A program made the translations under genes and the position numbers. Below, piece after piece: positions 8,207 through 17,340 of a stretch of DNA of 64,000 bases. The stretch's first letter is position 1. Every line of letters starts with the position of its first letter. The notes below the pieces were generated by a model. The model was not told the DNA's origin. It ran no database searches and saw only the letters and a program-made list of their open reading frames with translations. This stretch comes from Nostoc parmelioides FACHB-3921 (GTDB lineage: Bacteria > Cyanobacteriota > Cyanobacteriia > Cyanobacteriales > Nostocaceae): the NCBI RefSeq assembly GCF_014696625.1, contig NZ_JACJQL010000011.1:90352-154351 (forward strand), given 5' to 3'.

Positions 8207-9409
8207 GTGATTCTCATCCAATTTGCGATTTATGGCGTAATAGGGCTGACATATTTGGGTTTAGCCTTAGGCTACATTCCGGGCTTACGGATGAACCGCG
8301 CCACCATTGCCTTAGTTGGCTCTGCTTTTTTAATTGCCTTGGGTGTACTGAATTTACAGGAAGCTTGGCAGGCAATTGACCCTAATACCATCGTATTTCT
8401 GTTAAGTATGATGGTAGTCAACGCCAACTTATCCTATGCAGGGTTTTTCCGGCGTGCGTTAGCGGTGTTGTTGAGTTTTACCCGTAGTCCTTTAGGTTTG
8501 TTGATTGCTTTAACCTTTGGTAGCGGTATTCTCTCCGCCTTTTTCCTTAACGACACATTGGCGTTAGTTTTCACGCCCTTGACTTTGAGTCTGGCTCAAG
8601 CTTTGAGTTTAAATCCAATTCCCTATTTACTAGCGATCGCCGGAGCAACTAATATAGGCTCTGTGGCTACTCTAAGCGGTAATCCCCAAAATATCTTAAT
8701 AGGCTCCTTTTCTGGGATTCCCTACCTAGAATTCTCGCGTGTCTTGGCTCCCGTTGCTTTTATAGGCTTAATAATCCAGATAGGATTACTGTGGCTACTT
8801 TACCCAGATGTGCGTTCAGCTAAACCTTGCCAAATCTCACTCACCAGTAACCCACGAATATTTAAACCTTTATTTAATAAAACATTAGTTATTACTACGG
8901 GTTTACTTATTGCTTTTACTATCGGCTTACCTTTAGCACAGTCAGCCTTAGTTGCAGCTAGCTTACTTCTAATTACTAGAAGAATTAAACCACAACGAAT
9001 TTTAAAAAAAGTGGATTGGAATCTTTTAGTGATGTTTTCGGGACTGTTTATTTTGACGAAAGCCACCCAAAAATTGAATTTATTACAGCCATTTACTCAT
9101 GTCATCAACTCTGCTGCAAGTTTATTGGGTGTGACAGTTGTTTTATCTAACTTGATTTCTAATGTTCCAGCAGTGCTGCTATTGCAACCGTTAATTTCAC
9201 CAGATGATACCAAATCTTGGCTATTACTAGCAGCCGGTTCAACTCTGGCGGGTAATTTAACTTTATTTGGTGCAGTTGCAAACCTCATTACTGTAGAAGC
9301 TGCTGCCGATTTAGGTTACAAGCTTACATTTTTAGAGCATTTACGTTTTGGCTTACCACTAACAGTCTGTACTTTAATAATTACCTATCTGTGGGTTAAC
9401 TTAGGCTGA
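8207..9409 (+). CDS. NhaD/ArsB-type (citrate transporter-like) membrane permease
   Basis: A 400-residue integral membrane protein with about ten hydrophobic helices spread over its length. The loop-helix GGNP-like motif (S-G-N-P-Q-N-I-L-I-G) and F-F-L-N-D-T-L-A-L-V-F-T-P match the ion transporter superfamily that includes ArsB, NhaD and SLC13/DASS transporters (PF03600). It probably moves an anion or exchanges Na+ for H+ across the plasma membrane; the substrate cannot be assigned. The start codon is GTG at 8207, with the second residue I and immediate entry into helix 1. No regulator is adjacent. Confidence 0.82.
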   Translation: MILIQFAIYGVIGLTYLGLALGYIPGLRMNRATIALVGSAFLIALGVLNLQEAWQAIDPNTIVFLLSMMVVNANLSYAGFFRRALAVLLSFTRSPLGLLIALTFGSGILSAFFLNDTLALVFTPLTLSLAQALSLNPIPYLLAIAGATNIGSVATLSGNPQNILIGSFSGIPYLEFSRVLAPVAFIGLIIQIGLLWLLYPDVRSAKPCQISLTSNPRIFKPLFNKTLVITTGLLIAFTIGLPLAQSALVAASLLLITRRIKPQRILKKVDWNLLVMFSGLFILTKATQKLNLLQPFTHVINSAASLLGVTVVLSNLISNVPAVLLLQPLISPDDTKSWLLLAAGSTLAGNLTLFGAVANLITVEAAADLGYKLTFLEHLRFGLPLTVCTLIITYLWVNLG

Positions 9410-9418
9410 AAGTAGTTG

Positions 9419-9595
9419 CTAAACAATCAAAGTTAATGCTGGAAATAAGGTAGAAATAATCTGTTGATTTTCGATAAATACAATTAGCTGATAACTACCT
9501 TTCTCTAGTAAACAGACAGTAAATATATTTTTTAGAGGGTCAACAATCCAATATTCTTTAACACTAATAACCGCATACTCAGAAATATCGCCTCC
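9419..9595 (-). pseudogene. C-terminal fragment of a Uma2-family (DUF820) nuclease-like gene
   Basis: Read on the minus strand, one frame gives G-G-D-I-S-E-Y-A-V, V-K-E-YWIVDPLKN and Q-I-I-S-T-L-F-P-A-L, the end of Uma2 proteins, where E-Y-W-I-V-D-P is diagnostic. It ends at a stop at 9419-9421. The N-terminal two thirds is absent: upstream lies a GC-rich hairpin instead. Uma2 genes are very numerous and often decayed in cyanobacteria. The piece has no start codon and is not expected to make a protein. Confidence 0.75.
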
Positions 9596-9628
9596 ACAAA
9601 CCTATATACACCTAATATCGCACAACAA

Positions 9629-9680
9629 GACGCAAAGACACCTTACGAGCCTTTGCGTCTTTGCGCCTTTGCGTGAGCTT
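9629..9680. repeat. Hairpin with TTTGCGTCTTTGCGCC repeat
   Basis: GACGCAAAG (9629-9637) pairs perfectly with CTTTGCGTC (9651-9659), followed by further TTTGCG copies up to about 9675. It lies between two converging transcripts (8207+ and 9697-) and could serve as a two-way terminator, but there is no clear T run. It may equally be an interspersed repeat. Confidence 0.5.
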
Positions 9681-9696
9681 TACCTCTTAATACTCT

Positions 9697-11466
9697 CTAA
9701 GAAGCTACTTGAGCCGCAGTCCGAGTCCGCCGCCTTCTACCATCAGCAACCTTCACAGGTGGCTCATCAGGAATTTGCATCAATAAAGTCACTGATGGCT
9801 GACATTGCAACTCACGACGAATAGAACGTTGCAACTCCCGTTCTAAAGTTCCTTGCAAACCACCCCAATCAATCTCAGGCTGTTCACCTTCAGAAGTGGC
9901 AAACTCTGACCAGCGCACGCCCAAAATTTCTTCAATACGCTGTTGTACCCATTTTTGTAACAGCGATCGCTCTACACTAGTAACAACACCACGCAGGTGA
10001 ATTTCTGGTTTAGCCAACAATTTACCTTGCCAATCAATAGCAGCTGCAATAGTCACCAGTCCTTCCTCTGCCATGCGTTGACGTTCTTGCAGTACTTTGG
10101 CACTGACCATTCCAGAGCTTGTAGTATCGACTAACTCGATACCAGATTGAACTTTCCCCGCGACACGAATTGAATCTTCAGTCAGTTCGATGATATCCCC
10201 ATTTTGAATAATCACCATATTCTCGGCGGGAATGCCTGACTTCTGGGCGGTTTGGGAATGTTTCACCAACATCCGATGTTCACCGTGGACTGGAACAAAG
10301 AACTTGGGTCTAGTTAAGGCAATCATCAGCTTTTGGTCTTCCTGACAGCCGTGACCCGAAACGTGAATCCCTTGGTCTCTTCCATAGACCACTTTCGCCC
10401 CTTGCTGCATCAATTTGTCGATGGTATTGACTACAGCAATTGTGTTCCCTGGAATTGGGTTAGCAGAGAAGACAACAGTATCACCTTGACGGATTTTAAT
10501 ATGGGGGTGTTCTTTGTTGGCAATCCTGGTCATGGCTGCCATTGTTTCACCTTGAGAACCAGTGGTGAGAACCAGAACATTATCGTCTGGCAGATTGCGT
10601 ACCATGTGCAAGGGTTGCAACAGGTTATCTTCACACTTGATGTAACCCAAATTACGGGCGTGGGCAATCAAGTTCAGCATGGAACGCCCAACAACTGTGA
10701 CGACGCGGTTATGCTTTTTCGCCAGTTGCAAAATCATGTTGATGCGATGAACGCTGGAAGCAAAGGTGGTAACGAATAGCCGTCCTTCCGCTTGACTAAA
10801 AACTCTATCTAGATTGGGAAAAACTGATGCTTCTGAAGGGGTGAAGCCTGGGACTTCCGAGTTAGTGGAATCACTCAACAGACAAAGTACGCCTTTTTCG
10901 CCGTGTTCTGCAAGGCGTTGCAGGTCAAATTTTTCGCCATCAACTGGGGTGTGGTCAAATTTGAAGTCTCCCGTGTGAATCACCACACCTAAAGGAGTGT
11001 GAATGGCAACGGTGAAGCTATCTGCAATGGAGTGGGTGTTGCGGATGTACTCTACAAAAAATGATTTACCAATGCGTACGACATCACGGGGTAAAACTTT
11101 TCTTAATTCTGTGCGATCGCGTACTCCAGCTTCTTCTAATTTACCCTCTAGCATTGCCATTGCTAGTCTAGGCCCATAAATTACTGGAATGTCAAATTGT
11201 TTGAGGTGAAAAGCAATCCCACCGATATGATCTTCATGGCCGTGAGTAACAACCATACCTTTGATTTTGTGGCGATTTTCCCGCAGATAAGTCATATCTG
11301 GCAGAACGATATTTACTCCGTGCATCGCCTCTGTGGGGAAAGCCAACCCTGCATCTAAAAGAATGATTTCATCATCATATTCAAAAACGCAGGTGTTTTT
11401 ACCAATTTCATGTAAACCGCCTAAGGGAATAATTTTTAGGCCAGCATTAGTTTCGTTTTTAGCCAT
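9697..11466 (-). CDS. rnj: Ribonuclease J
   Basis: A 589-residue RNase of the beta-CASP metallo-beta-lactamase family, which degrades and matures RNA with 5'-exonuclease and endonuclease activity. The zinc-binding motif THGHEDHIGG lies at about residues 74-83, followed by the D-F-K-F-D-H-T-P region and the beta-CASP block with V-V-G-R-S-M. The motif P-V-H-G-E-H-R-M-L precedes the C-terminal domain of about 150 residues, which ends in an Arg-rich tail. Length and order match bacterial RNase J. The ATG at 11466 follows an AGGAG placed very close (AGGAGAAAATG). It stands upstream of nothing on its strand; dapA ends 317 bp before its start. Confidence 0.95.
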   Translation of the reverse strand: MAKNETNAGLKIIPLGGLHEIGKNTCVFEYDDEIILLDAGLAFPTEAMHGVNIVLPDMTYLRENRHKIKGMVVTHGHEDHIGGIAFHLKQFDIPVIYGPRLAMAMLEGKLEEAGVRDRTELRKVLPRDVVRIGKSFFVEYIRNTHSIADSFTVAIHTPLGVVIHTGDFKFDHTPVDGEKFDLQRLAEHGEKGVLCLLSDSTNSEVPGFTPSEASVFPNLDRVFSQAEGRLFVTTFASSVHRINMILQLAKKHNRVVTVVGRSMLNLIAHARNLGYIKCEDNLLQPLHMVRNLPDDNVLVLTTGSQGETMAAMTRIANKEHPHIKIRQGDTVVFSANPIPGNTIAVVNTIDKLMQQGAKVVYGRDQGIHVSGHGCQEDQKLMIALTRPKFFVPVHGEHRMLVKHSQTAQKSGIPAENMVIIQNGDIIELTEDSIRVAGKVQSGIELVDTTSSGMVSAKVLQERQRMAEEGLVTIAAAIDWQGKLLAKPEIHLRGVVTSVERSLLQKWVQQRIEEILGVRWSEFATSEGEQPEIDWGGLQGTLERELQRSIRRELQCQPSVTLLMQIPDEPPVKVADGRRRRTRTAAQVAS

Positions 11467-11783
11467 TTTCTCCTGAGATTGTTGTTTGTTGTTTTAGACT
11501 TTAAGTAAATTTGCAAATTCAGCTTCTTTTAGGAATGACAAACATGAGCCTACTTTTCACAAGCAGCCAAATTTTGATTAAATGTGCAGTTTCTGATTCA
11601 ATAAAAAGGAATTTTAAGTTGAAAAATTCATTGTATATTTATTAGGTTTTAGCACAAATTTTCAGAGTATTAGAAGCTGGGCGGTAATAAAACTTTAATC
11701 ATCAGATTTTTCTAATAAACCCCATTAGTTATAGATATACAGTTTTGACAAATAGAATTTAACTAGTCCTGAGATATTGGTGA
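11467..11783. other. Intergenic region upstream of rnj
   Basis: These 317 AT-rich bases separate the dapA stop from the rnj start on the same strand. They are long enough for an rnj promoter. I see no ORF, hairpin with T run or repeat that I can support. Confidence 0.4.
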
Positions 11784-12668
11784 TTAGATTAAATTGAGAT
11801 GTTTCATTACTGCTTCTAGTTTTTGACTGACTTCTGCATCCGCATCACTTAGGGGCGGACGGGTTGAACCAACCTCCCAACCTTGAAGTTTTAGTGCTTG
11901 TTTAATGGGAATCGGATTTGTAGTGATAAATAAAGCTTTAAACAACGGCAATAGTCGAAGATGAATATCACTGGCGACTGTCACTTGCCCGGAATTAAAA
12001 GCTTGGATCATCTGTTGTAGTTGGTTCCCTACCAGATGGGAAGCTACACTAACTACGCCCTTTGCTCCTATCGCTAACAAGGGCAAAGTTAACGAATCAT
12101 CTCCAGCGTAAATCTGGAACTCTTTTGGTGTCGAGCGACGGATTTCACCCGCTTGGTCGAGATTGCCACTAGCTTCTTTAACACCAATAATATTGTCGAT
12201 TTCGGCTAACCGCACAACTGTCTCTGGACTGAGGTTTTGACCAGTACGACCAGGAACGTTGTATAACAATAGCGGTAAGTCTGGACAGGCTTGCGCTATC
12301 GCCTGAAAGTGCTGATATAGTCCAGCTTGCGGCGGTTTGTTGTAGTAAGGTACAACTTGTAAAGTACCATGTACTCCTATTTTAGCTGCTTTTTGCGTAG
12401 CTGCGATCGCTTCTTTGGTGGAATTGGAACCACATCCAGCTATTACCTTGGCTTTGCCTGCTACTGTCTGCAAAACTTCTACAAATAAATTGTATTCTTC
12501 ATCCCAACTCAAGGTGGGTGATTCTCCAGTTGTACCACACACAACCAATGTATCTGTACCATTGTCAACTAAATGCGCTGCTAGTTCTGCCGCTACAGCA
12601 TAGTTAACACTCCCGTCCGCTTTGAACGGTGTAATCATAGCGGTTAAAACTGTGCCAAAATCTCCCAC
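11784..12668 (-). CDS. dapA: 4-hydroxy-tetrahydrodipicolinate synthase
   Basis: This enzyme condenses pyruvate with aspartate semialdehyde, the committed step towards diaminopimelate and lysine. The product has the TIM-barrel family's [10 protein letters not shown] loop, the YYNKPPQ motif with the active-site Tyr, the LYNVPGRTG motif and the Schiff-base lysine in IGVKEASG. I choose the GTG at 12668 (product begins M-G-D-F-G-T-V), with AGGAG ten bases upstream; a TTG six codons earlier is possible but would place that AGGAG inside the gene. asd, which makes its substrate, lies 190 bp upstream on the same strand. Confidence 0.95.
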   Translation of the reverse strand: MGDFGTVLTAMITPFKADGSVNYAVAAELAAHLVDNGTDTLVVCGTTGESPTLSWDEEYNLFVEVLQTVAGKAKVIAGCGSNSTKEAIAATQKAAKIGVHGTLQVVPYYNKPPQAGLYQHFQAIAQACPDLPLLLYNVPGRTGQNLSPETVVRLAEIDNIIGVKEASGNLDQAGEIRRSTPKEFQIYAGDDSLTLPLLAIGAKGVVSVASHLVGNQLQQMIQAFNSGQVTVASDIHLRLLPLFKALFITTNPIPIKQALKLQGWEVGSTRPPLSDADAEVSQKLEAVMKHLNLI

Positions 12669-12719
12669 CCTCTTGTTACTCCTCAATTTCCTTTTAATTA
12701 TGTTGATTAGTTATTTAGG

Positions 12720-12858
12720 TGTCAGATGACAGTTAACTGTTCACTGTCATCAGTCAACAGTAGTCAGTCGCTTCTTGCTAGCTACTGACTGGGAAAAGTG
12801 CTGTAAAGCCCTGCGGACAAGGTTTATGATGGCTACTGACCACTGACCAATGACCACT
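12720..12858. repeat. Degenerate CTGACCA/CAGTCA repeats between asd and dapA
   Basis: Clusters of 7-base units (ACTGACC, AGTCAGT, CAGTCAA and their complements) fill most of this spacer, able to fold back on themselves. They belong to the TTGACTA-like class found at 4580, 18690, 20256 and 46570. The repeat separates two genes that could otherwise share a transcript. Confidence 0.6.
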
Positions 12859-12860
12859 GA

Positions 12861-13904
12861 CTACCTAGCAACATAAGCTTTTGTAGGTTGGAGTAAATTT
12901 TTTTCTACCAACAACTCGGCTATTTGTACCGCATTCAACGCTGCGCCTTTACGAATTTGGTCGCCACAAAGCCAGAGTTCTAAACCAGAGGGGTGAGAAA
13001 TATCTTGGCGGATTCTCCCCACTAAAACTTCATCACGACCACTAGCTTCAATGGGCATGGGGAAGTAATTTTTTCCCCAATCTTCCAATAATTTTACTCC
13101 AGGTGCGTGACTTAAAATTTCTCTAGCTTCATCTGGAGAAAATGGTTCTGCGAACTCTAGATTAATTGCTTCTGAGTGGGCGCGTAGTACGGGAACCCGT
13201 ACACAAGTAGCTGTAATTCTAATTTCTTGTGTACCAAAGATTTTGCGGGTTTCGTTGACCATTTTCAACTCTTCCTCACAATACCCTGAATCGGTCAAGG
13301 GAGAGTTATGGGGAAATAAATTAAATGCTAAGGGGTAAGGTAATGCTTCGGCGACTGGTTCCTCACCTCTCAAGATGGCACTGCTTTGGGTTTTCACTTC
13401 TGCCATTGCTTTAGCACCTGCACCACTAGCAGACTGGTAAGTTGCTGCTACAATGCGTTGCACTGGTCTAACTTGATGTAATGGCCATACTGCCAAGGTC
13501 ATCAAAATAGTGGTGCAGTTGGGGTTGGCAATGATGCCTTTATGGTCGGCGGCGGCTTGGGGGTTCACCTCTGGCACAATCAGGGGAACATCTGGGTTCA
13601 TGCGGAAGGCGCTGGAGTTATCTATGACAACTGCACCCTTTTCAACTGCTACAGATGCCCAAGCTTTGGATGTGGAACCACCCGCACTAGCTAAAACTAT
13701 ATCAACATTTTCCAAGGCGCGATCGCTCACTGCCTCGACTATTATATTTTCACCTTTAAAAGGGAGCGATCGGCCTACGCTCCTTTCTGATGCTAATAAT
13801 TTTAGCTCTGCCACCGGAAAATTCCGGCTTTCCAACAATTCCAGCAACTCTGTGCCAACAGCACCAGTCGCTCCCAAAATAGCTACGCGATACGTTTTAG
13901 ACAA
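12861..13904 (-). CDS. asd: Aspartate-semialdehyde dehydrogenase
   Basis: A 347-residue NADPH enzyme that reduces aspartyl phosphate to aspartate semialdehyde, the branch point to lysine, threonine and methionine. An N-terminal Rossmann motif G-A-T-G-A-V-G is followed by the nucleophile Cys in NPNCTT, the S-G-A-G-A-K loop and the H-S-E-A-I-N-L-E segment near the active site. The start is TTG at 13904, supported by a strong GGAGGA about eight bases upstream; no ATG fits. Together with dapA it supplies cell-wall diaminopimelate. Confidence 0.95.
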   Translation of the reverse strand: MSKTYRVAILGATGAVGTELLELLESRNFPVAELKLLASERSVGRSLPFKGENIIVEAVSDRALENVDIVLASAGGSTSKAWASVAVEKGAVVIDNSSAFRMNPDVPLIVPEVNPQAAADHKGIIANPNCTTILMTLAVWPLHQVRPVQRIVAATYQSASGAGAKAMAEVKTQSSAILRGEEPVAEALPYPLAFNLFPHNSPLTDSGYCEEELKMVNETRKIFGTQEIRITATCVRVPVLRAHSEAINLEFAEPFSPDEAREILSHAPGVKLLEDWGKNYFPMPIEASGRDEVLVGRIRQDISHPSGLELWLCGDQIRKGAALNAVQIAELLVEKNLLQPTKAYVAR

Positions 13905-14875
13905 ACTAAAATCCTCCTTCCTTAGAGGTTATGGTTAAGTTTTTGGTGGTTTCTTAGAGATTTATAATTTATCCAGTCTTTGGAAATAAGAATAAAATTA
14001 GATATTGAGTAGAAACTTTCCTGATTTTTAGCGATATTTCTTAAATTAGGTAGTCTGATTTTAAACTTTACATAACTTTAATAAACGCAGGTTCTTACAG
14101 CAATTTTTGCTTAATTTCACTGCTTAATTAAAAAATTAAACCCATTATACAGTAAATCTCTATTGCAGAGAAAAATCCAGATAAGAGTAAGTTTTCAATG
14201 TGATCTATAAAATTCAGTCTGGAAAACAATCACACTTGTCTGTGATGTGGGTTAGTTTGATTTGTAATGTACGATGATTCAATGTCAACTAAGTCAGTAC
14301 AATCAAACTATTTTGAATTGTAAACTGATTTTTTGGTACATACCCTACTTTTTGTAGGCAGAACAAATCTAAAGTTACAAATTTAAATTTTTCCAGCCCT
14401 TTGTCGTTGTGGCTAGAGTTCATCTAAAATATTCCATCTAAAAGCCAGGACTGGTTTACTGTAAAGGCGTTAACGCTAGGACAATAAACAAACTTGGTAT
14501 TCTATTATAGGATACAGGCAATTGGTTTGTTGTTTGTGAAAACCAGGATATCACGATAATAGTGCCATAGAACCGATGCGGCAGGTTAACTATGACTCTT
14601 TCGGTAAAGTTATAGCACTAAAGCGTCAAGTTTTTTGCCATTAGCAGTAAACTGGATATCTACTGTAGGCCTAGAAATCTGCCTTGTAGACACTTCCCAC
14701 TTATCACCAAGAAACATTAACTCACAGAAGCGATGCAAAGTTACGAGTGCCAAGTTCTCATGGAAAAGTTCCCAGTAACGATGACTATTCAGAACTCAAA
14801 ACCCAGCACTCACTTTGGTTAATCGCATCTTGTATGTACTTGGAGTCACAAACCCCCAAAATTTAGAGACGAAGC
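13905..14875. other. Long intergenic region between asd and tig
   Basis: These 971 bp contain promoters for the divergent asd and tig genes. A small hairpin CCTAC-TTTTT-GTAGG lies at about 14347-14361, and a 29-codon ORF (ATG 14733 to TAA 14822) lies close to tig. Neither has enough support to be called a gene. The long space before tig leaves room for a long leader or an undetected small RNA. Confidence 0.4.
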
Positions 14876-16291
14876 ATGAAAGTTACCCAGGAAAAACTTC
14901 CCGCCAGCCAAATTGGTCTGGAAATAGAGATTACACCAGAAATTACGCAAAAAACTTACGAACAGGTAATTAAAAATTTATCCAGAACCGTTAACATTCC
15001 TGGGTTTCGTAAAGGCAAAGTACCGAGACAAGTATTATTACAGCGTCTAGGTAAAACTCATATCAAAGCCGCAGCCCTGGAAGAATTGCTGCAAGATGGG
15101 ATAGAGCAAGCAATCAAACAAGAATCCATTGCCGCAATTGGTCAACCACGCCTGCGCTCATCTTTCGATGATTTAATTAATAGTTACGAACCAGGACAAC
15201 CCCTGACTTTTACTGCGGCGGTGGATGTAGAGCCAGAAATTAACCTAGTGCAGTACACAGGTTTAGAAGCCAAAGCGGAAGAAATCAAGTATGATCCAGG
15301 GCGGGTTGATGAAGTTTTAGAAAAAGAACGTCAAGAATTGGCGACATTAATTCCCGTAGAAGGAAGATCCGCCCAAATTGGTGATGTAGCTGTAGTGGAC
15401 TTTAAAGGTGTCATCGCCAAAGCTGGAGGTGATGACGAAAATGCAGAACCAGAACCCATTCCTGGCGGTGACGCTAGCGATTTTCAGGTAGAATTACAGG
15501 AAGATAAATTTATTCCTGGTTTCGTAACTGGCATCGTGGGCATGAATCCAGGGGACACCAAAGAAGTGTCAGCTCAATTCCCAGATCCTTACGTTAACCA
15601 AGAATTGGCAGGGAAACCAGCAATTTTTACGGTGACGCTCAAAGAAATTAAAGAAAAAGAACTACCGGAATTAAATGACGACTTTGCTCAAGAAGTCAGC
15701 GATTTCGATACCCTAGAAGCATTGCGCGCGTCTTTGGCAGAGCGTTATCAAAAAGAAGCGGAAGACAAAACCAAGAATAATCAGCAAGAGGCTTTGTTAG
15801 GCGAACTAGTTAAGCACATCGAAGTAGATTTGCCAGAAACCTTGATTGAGAAAGAAGTAGACGCGATGCTGACACAAACAGCTATGCGCCTATCCCAGCA
15901 GGGACTGGATGTGAAAAAATTATTCACCCAGGATATTATCCCGCAGTTACGAGAGCGATCGCGCCCTGAGGCTGTAGAACGCCTGAAACGTTCTTTGGGT
16001 TTGCAAGAAGTTGCTAAACGTGAATCAATTACCGTCACCCCAGAAGAAATTCAAGCCAGAGTGACAGAATTGGTGCAACAATACCCAGACGAGGATATTG
16101 ATGTAGAAAGATTGCACACAATCGTAGAAAACGAGCTATTATCCGAAAAAATCATCGATTGGCTTTTGGCAAATTCTACAGTTGAACTGGTACCAGAAGG
16201 CTCATTAGCTAGCCAAGAGTCTGAGATAACTGCACCTGAGACTGAGGCAGAAACCATAGAGGTTGCAGCAGAATCGACTACAGGGGAATAA
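14876..16291 (+). CDS. tig: Trigger factor
   Basis: A 471-residue ribosome-associated chaperone and peptidyl-prolyl isomerase that holds nascent chains at the exit tunnel. The ribosome-binding signature G-F-R-K-G-K is at about residues 43-48. The FKBP-like domain (about 160-260) carries D-V-A-V-V-D-F-K-G and F-I-P-G-F. The C-terminal helical arms follow, and the last 40 residues are acidic and low in complexity. The ATG at 14876 has only a weak Shine-Dalgarno (GACGAAG). It is followed by clpP and clpX on the same strand, a grouping conserved in many bacteria. Confidence 0.96.
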   Translation: MKVTQEKLPASQIGLEIEITPEITQKTYEQVIKNLSRTVNIPGFRKGKVPRQVLLQRLGKTHIKAAALEELLQDGIEQAIKQESIAAIGQPRLRSSFDDLINSYEPGQPLTFTAAVDVEPEINLVQYTGLEAKAEEIKYDPGRVDEVLEKERQELATLIPVEGRSAQIGDVAVVDFKGVIAKAGGDDENAEPEPIPGGDASDFQVELQEDKFIPGFVTGIVGMNPGDTKEVSAQFPDPYVNQELAGKPAIFTVTLKEIKEKELPELNDDFAQEVSDFDTLEALRASLAERYQKEAEDKTKNNQQEALLGELVKHIEVDLPETLIEKEVDAMLTQTAMRLSQQGLDVKKLFTQDIIPQLRERSRPEAVERLKRSLGLQEVAKRESITVTPEEIQARVTELVQQYPDEDIDVERLHTIVENELLSEKIIDWLLANSTVELVPEGSLASQESEITAPETEAETIEVAAESTTGE

Positions 16292-16303
16292 AAAGGCAAT
16301 TTT

Positions 16304-16340
16304 GTAGGGTGTGTCAGACTCAAACCACAACACACCCTAC
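16304..16340. repeat. Fold-back repeat, GTAGGGTGTGT class (copy 1)
   Basis: GTAGGGTGTGT (16304-16314) pairs perfectly with ACACACCCTAC (16330-16340), an 11-bp stem just after the tig stop. Related arms occur at 21192-21256, 27091-27155 and 29229-29236. It could end the tig transcript but has no T run. Confidence 0.65.
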
Positions 16341-16632
16341 CAGCTGTTAACAGCCATTGTCTCCAGAAGACCCCCTCACCAAATTGAAATTTTTAAGTTA
16401 TAAATGCTGAGTCATGAGTATGAAAAATTATTACTCAAGACTCACCGTAAATGTAGAAAATGTAGTCAATGGAATGGTTTGCACACTCTCTCGCCTAATT
16501 GGGGGTAACACGAGAAGAATATAGATGAGGCATAATGGTTAACACATAGGTGAATCAAAATCTCATTTATTAACCCAAAGGCAGCTATATGTTGCCAAAA
16601 TCTCTGTCCCAACTATCTCCAACTGTTCTCGT
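16341..16632. other. Intergenic region between tig and clpP
   Basis: About 290 bp separate the fold-back after tig from the clpP start, enough for a separate clpP promoter. No gene is visible. Confidence 0.4.
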
Positions 16633-17331
16633 ATGCTTGTATCGCAGTCGGCAAATCACTTCATCAATAGTTTAAGTCGATTTGGAATGTCTTCACACCT
16701 CAACGGCATAGGCAACATCGTGCCAATGGTCGTAGAACAATCTGGTATGGGAGAAAGAGCCTTTGATATCTACTCCCGCCTGCTGCGAGAGCGGATTATC
16801 TTCTTAGGAACTCCCATTGACGATGCTGTAGCCAACACAATTGTTGCCCAGTTGTTGTTTTTGGACGCGGAAGACTCAGAAAAAGATATCCAACTCTACA
16901 TCAACTCCCCTGGTGGATCTGTCTACGCAGGCATGGCAATTTATGATACAATTCAGCAAATCCGTCCCGATGTTGTTACTATATGTTTTGGGTTAGCAGC
17001 AAGCATGGGGGCATTTTTGTTAACCGCAGGAACTAAAGGTAAACGTATGTCCCTGCCTGATTCCCGCATTATGATTCACCAACCCCTGGGTGGCGCTCAA
17101 GGTCAAGCCATTGATATAGAAATCCAAGCACGGGAAATTCTTTACATTAAGGCTCAGTTGAACCAGCTATTAGCTAATCACACTGGTCAACCCCTAGAAA
17201 GAATTGAAGCAGATACCGACCGCGACTTCTTTATGTCAGCAGAAGAAGCAAAAAATTACGGTTTGATCGATCAAGTCATCTCCAGACAAAATCTTCCCAC
17301 AGCAGGGGAAAATGTCACCATCGTGAAATAA
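16633..17331 (+). CDS. clpP: ATP-dependent Clp protease proteolytic subunit
   Basis: A 232-residue serine protease that forms the tetradecameric chamber served by ClpX. The triad is S124 (A-A-S-M-G-A), H149 (M-I-H-Q-P) and D198 (T-D-R-D-F). The core aligns with other ClpP proteins from about residue 28 (N-I-V-P-M-V-V-E-Q). The first 20 to 27 residues are longer than in many homologues and may be a propeptide; starts at M19 or M32 are possible. clpX begins nine bases after its stop, so the pair is cotranscribed and this paralogue most likely partners with ClpX. Confidence 0.95.
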   Translation: MLVSQSANHFINSLSRFGMSSHLNGIGNIVPMVVEQSGMGERAFDIYSRLLRERIIFLGTPIDDAVANTIVAQLLFLDAEDSEKDIQLYINSPGGSVYAGMAIYDTIQQIRPDVVTICFGLAASMGAFLLTAGTKGKRMSLPDSRIMIHQPLGGAQGQAIDIEIQAREILYIKAQLNQLLANHTGQPLERIEADTDRDFFMSAEEAKNYGLIDQVISRQNLPTAGENVTIVK

Positions 17332-17340
17332 GAGGCTGGT

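Noticed and set aside
10333..10779. A 148-codon open frame on the + strand inside rnj
   Set aside because: It lies antisense to a highly conserved RNase J region, and its codon pattern mirrors that gene. No family motif is visible.
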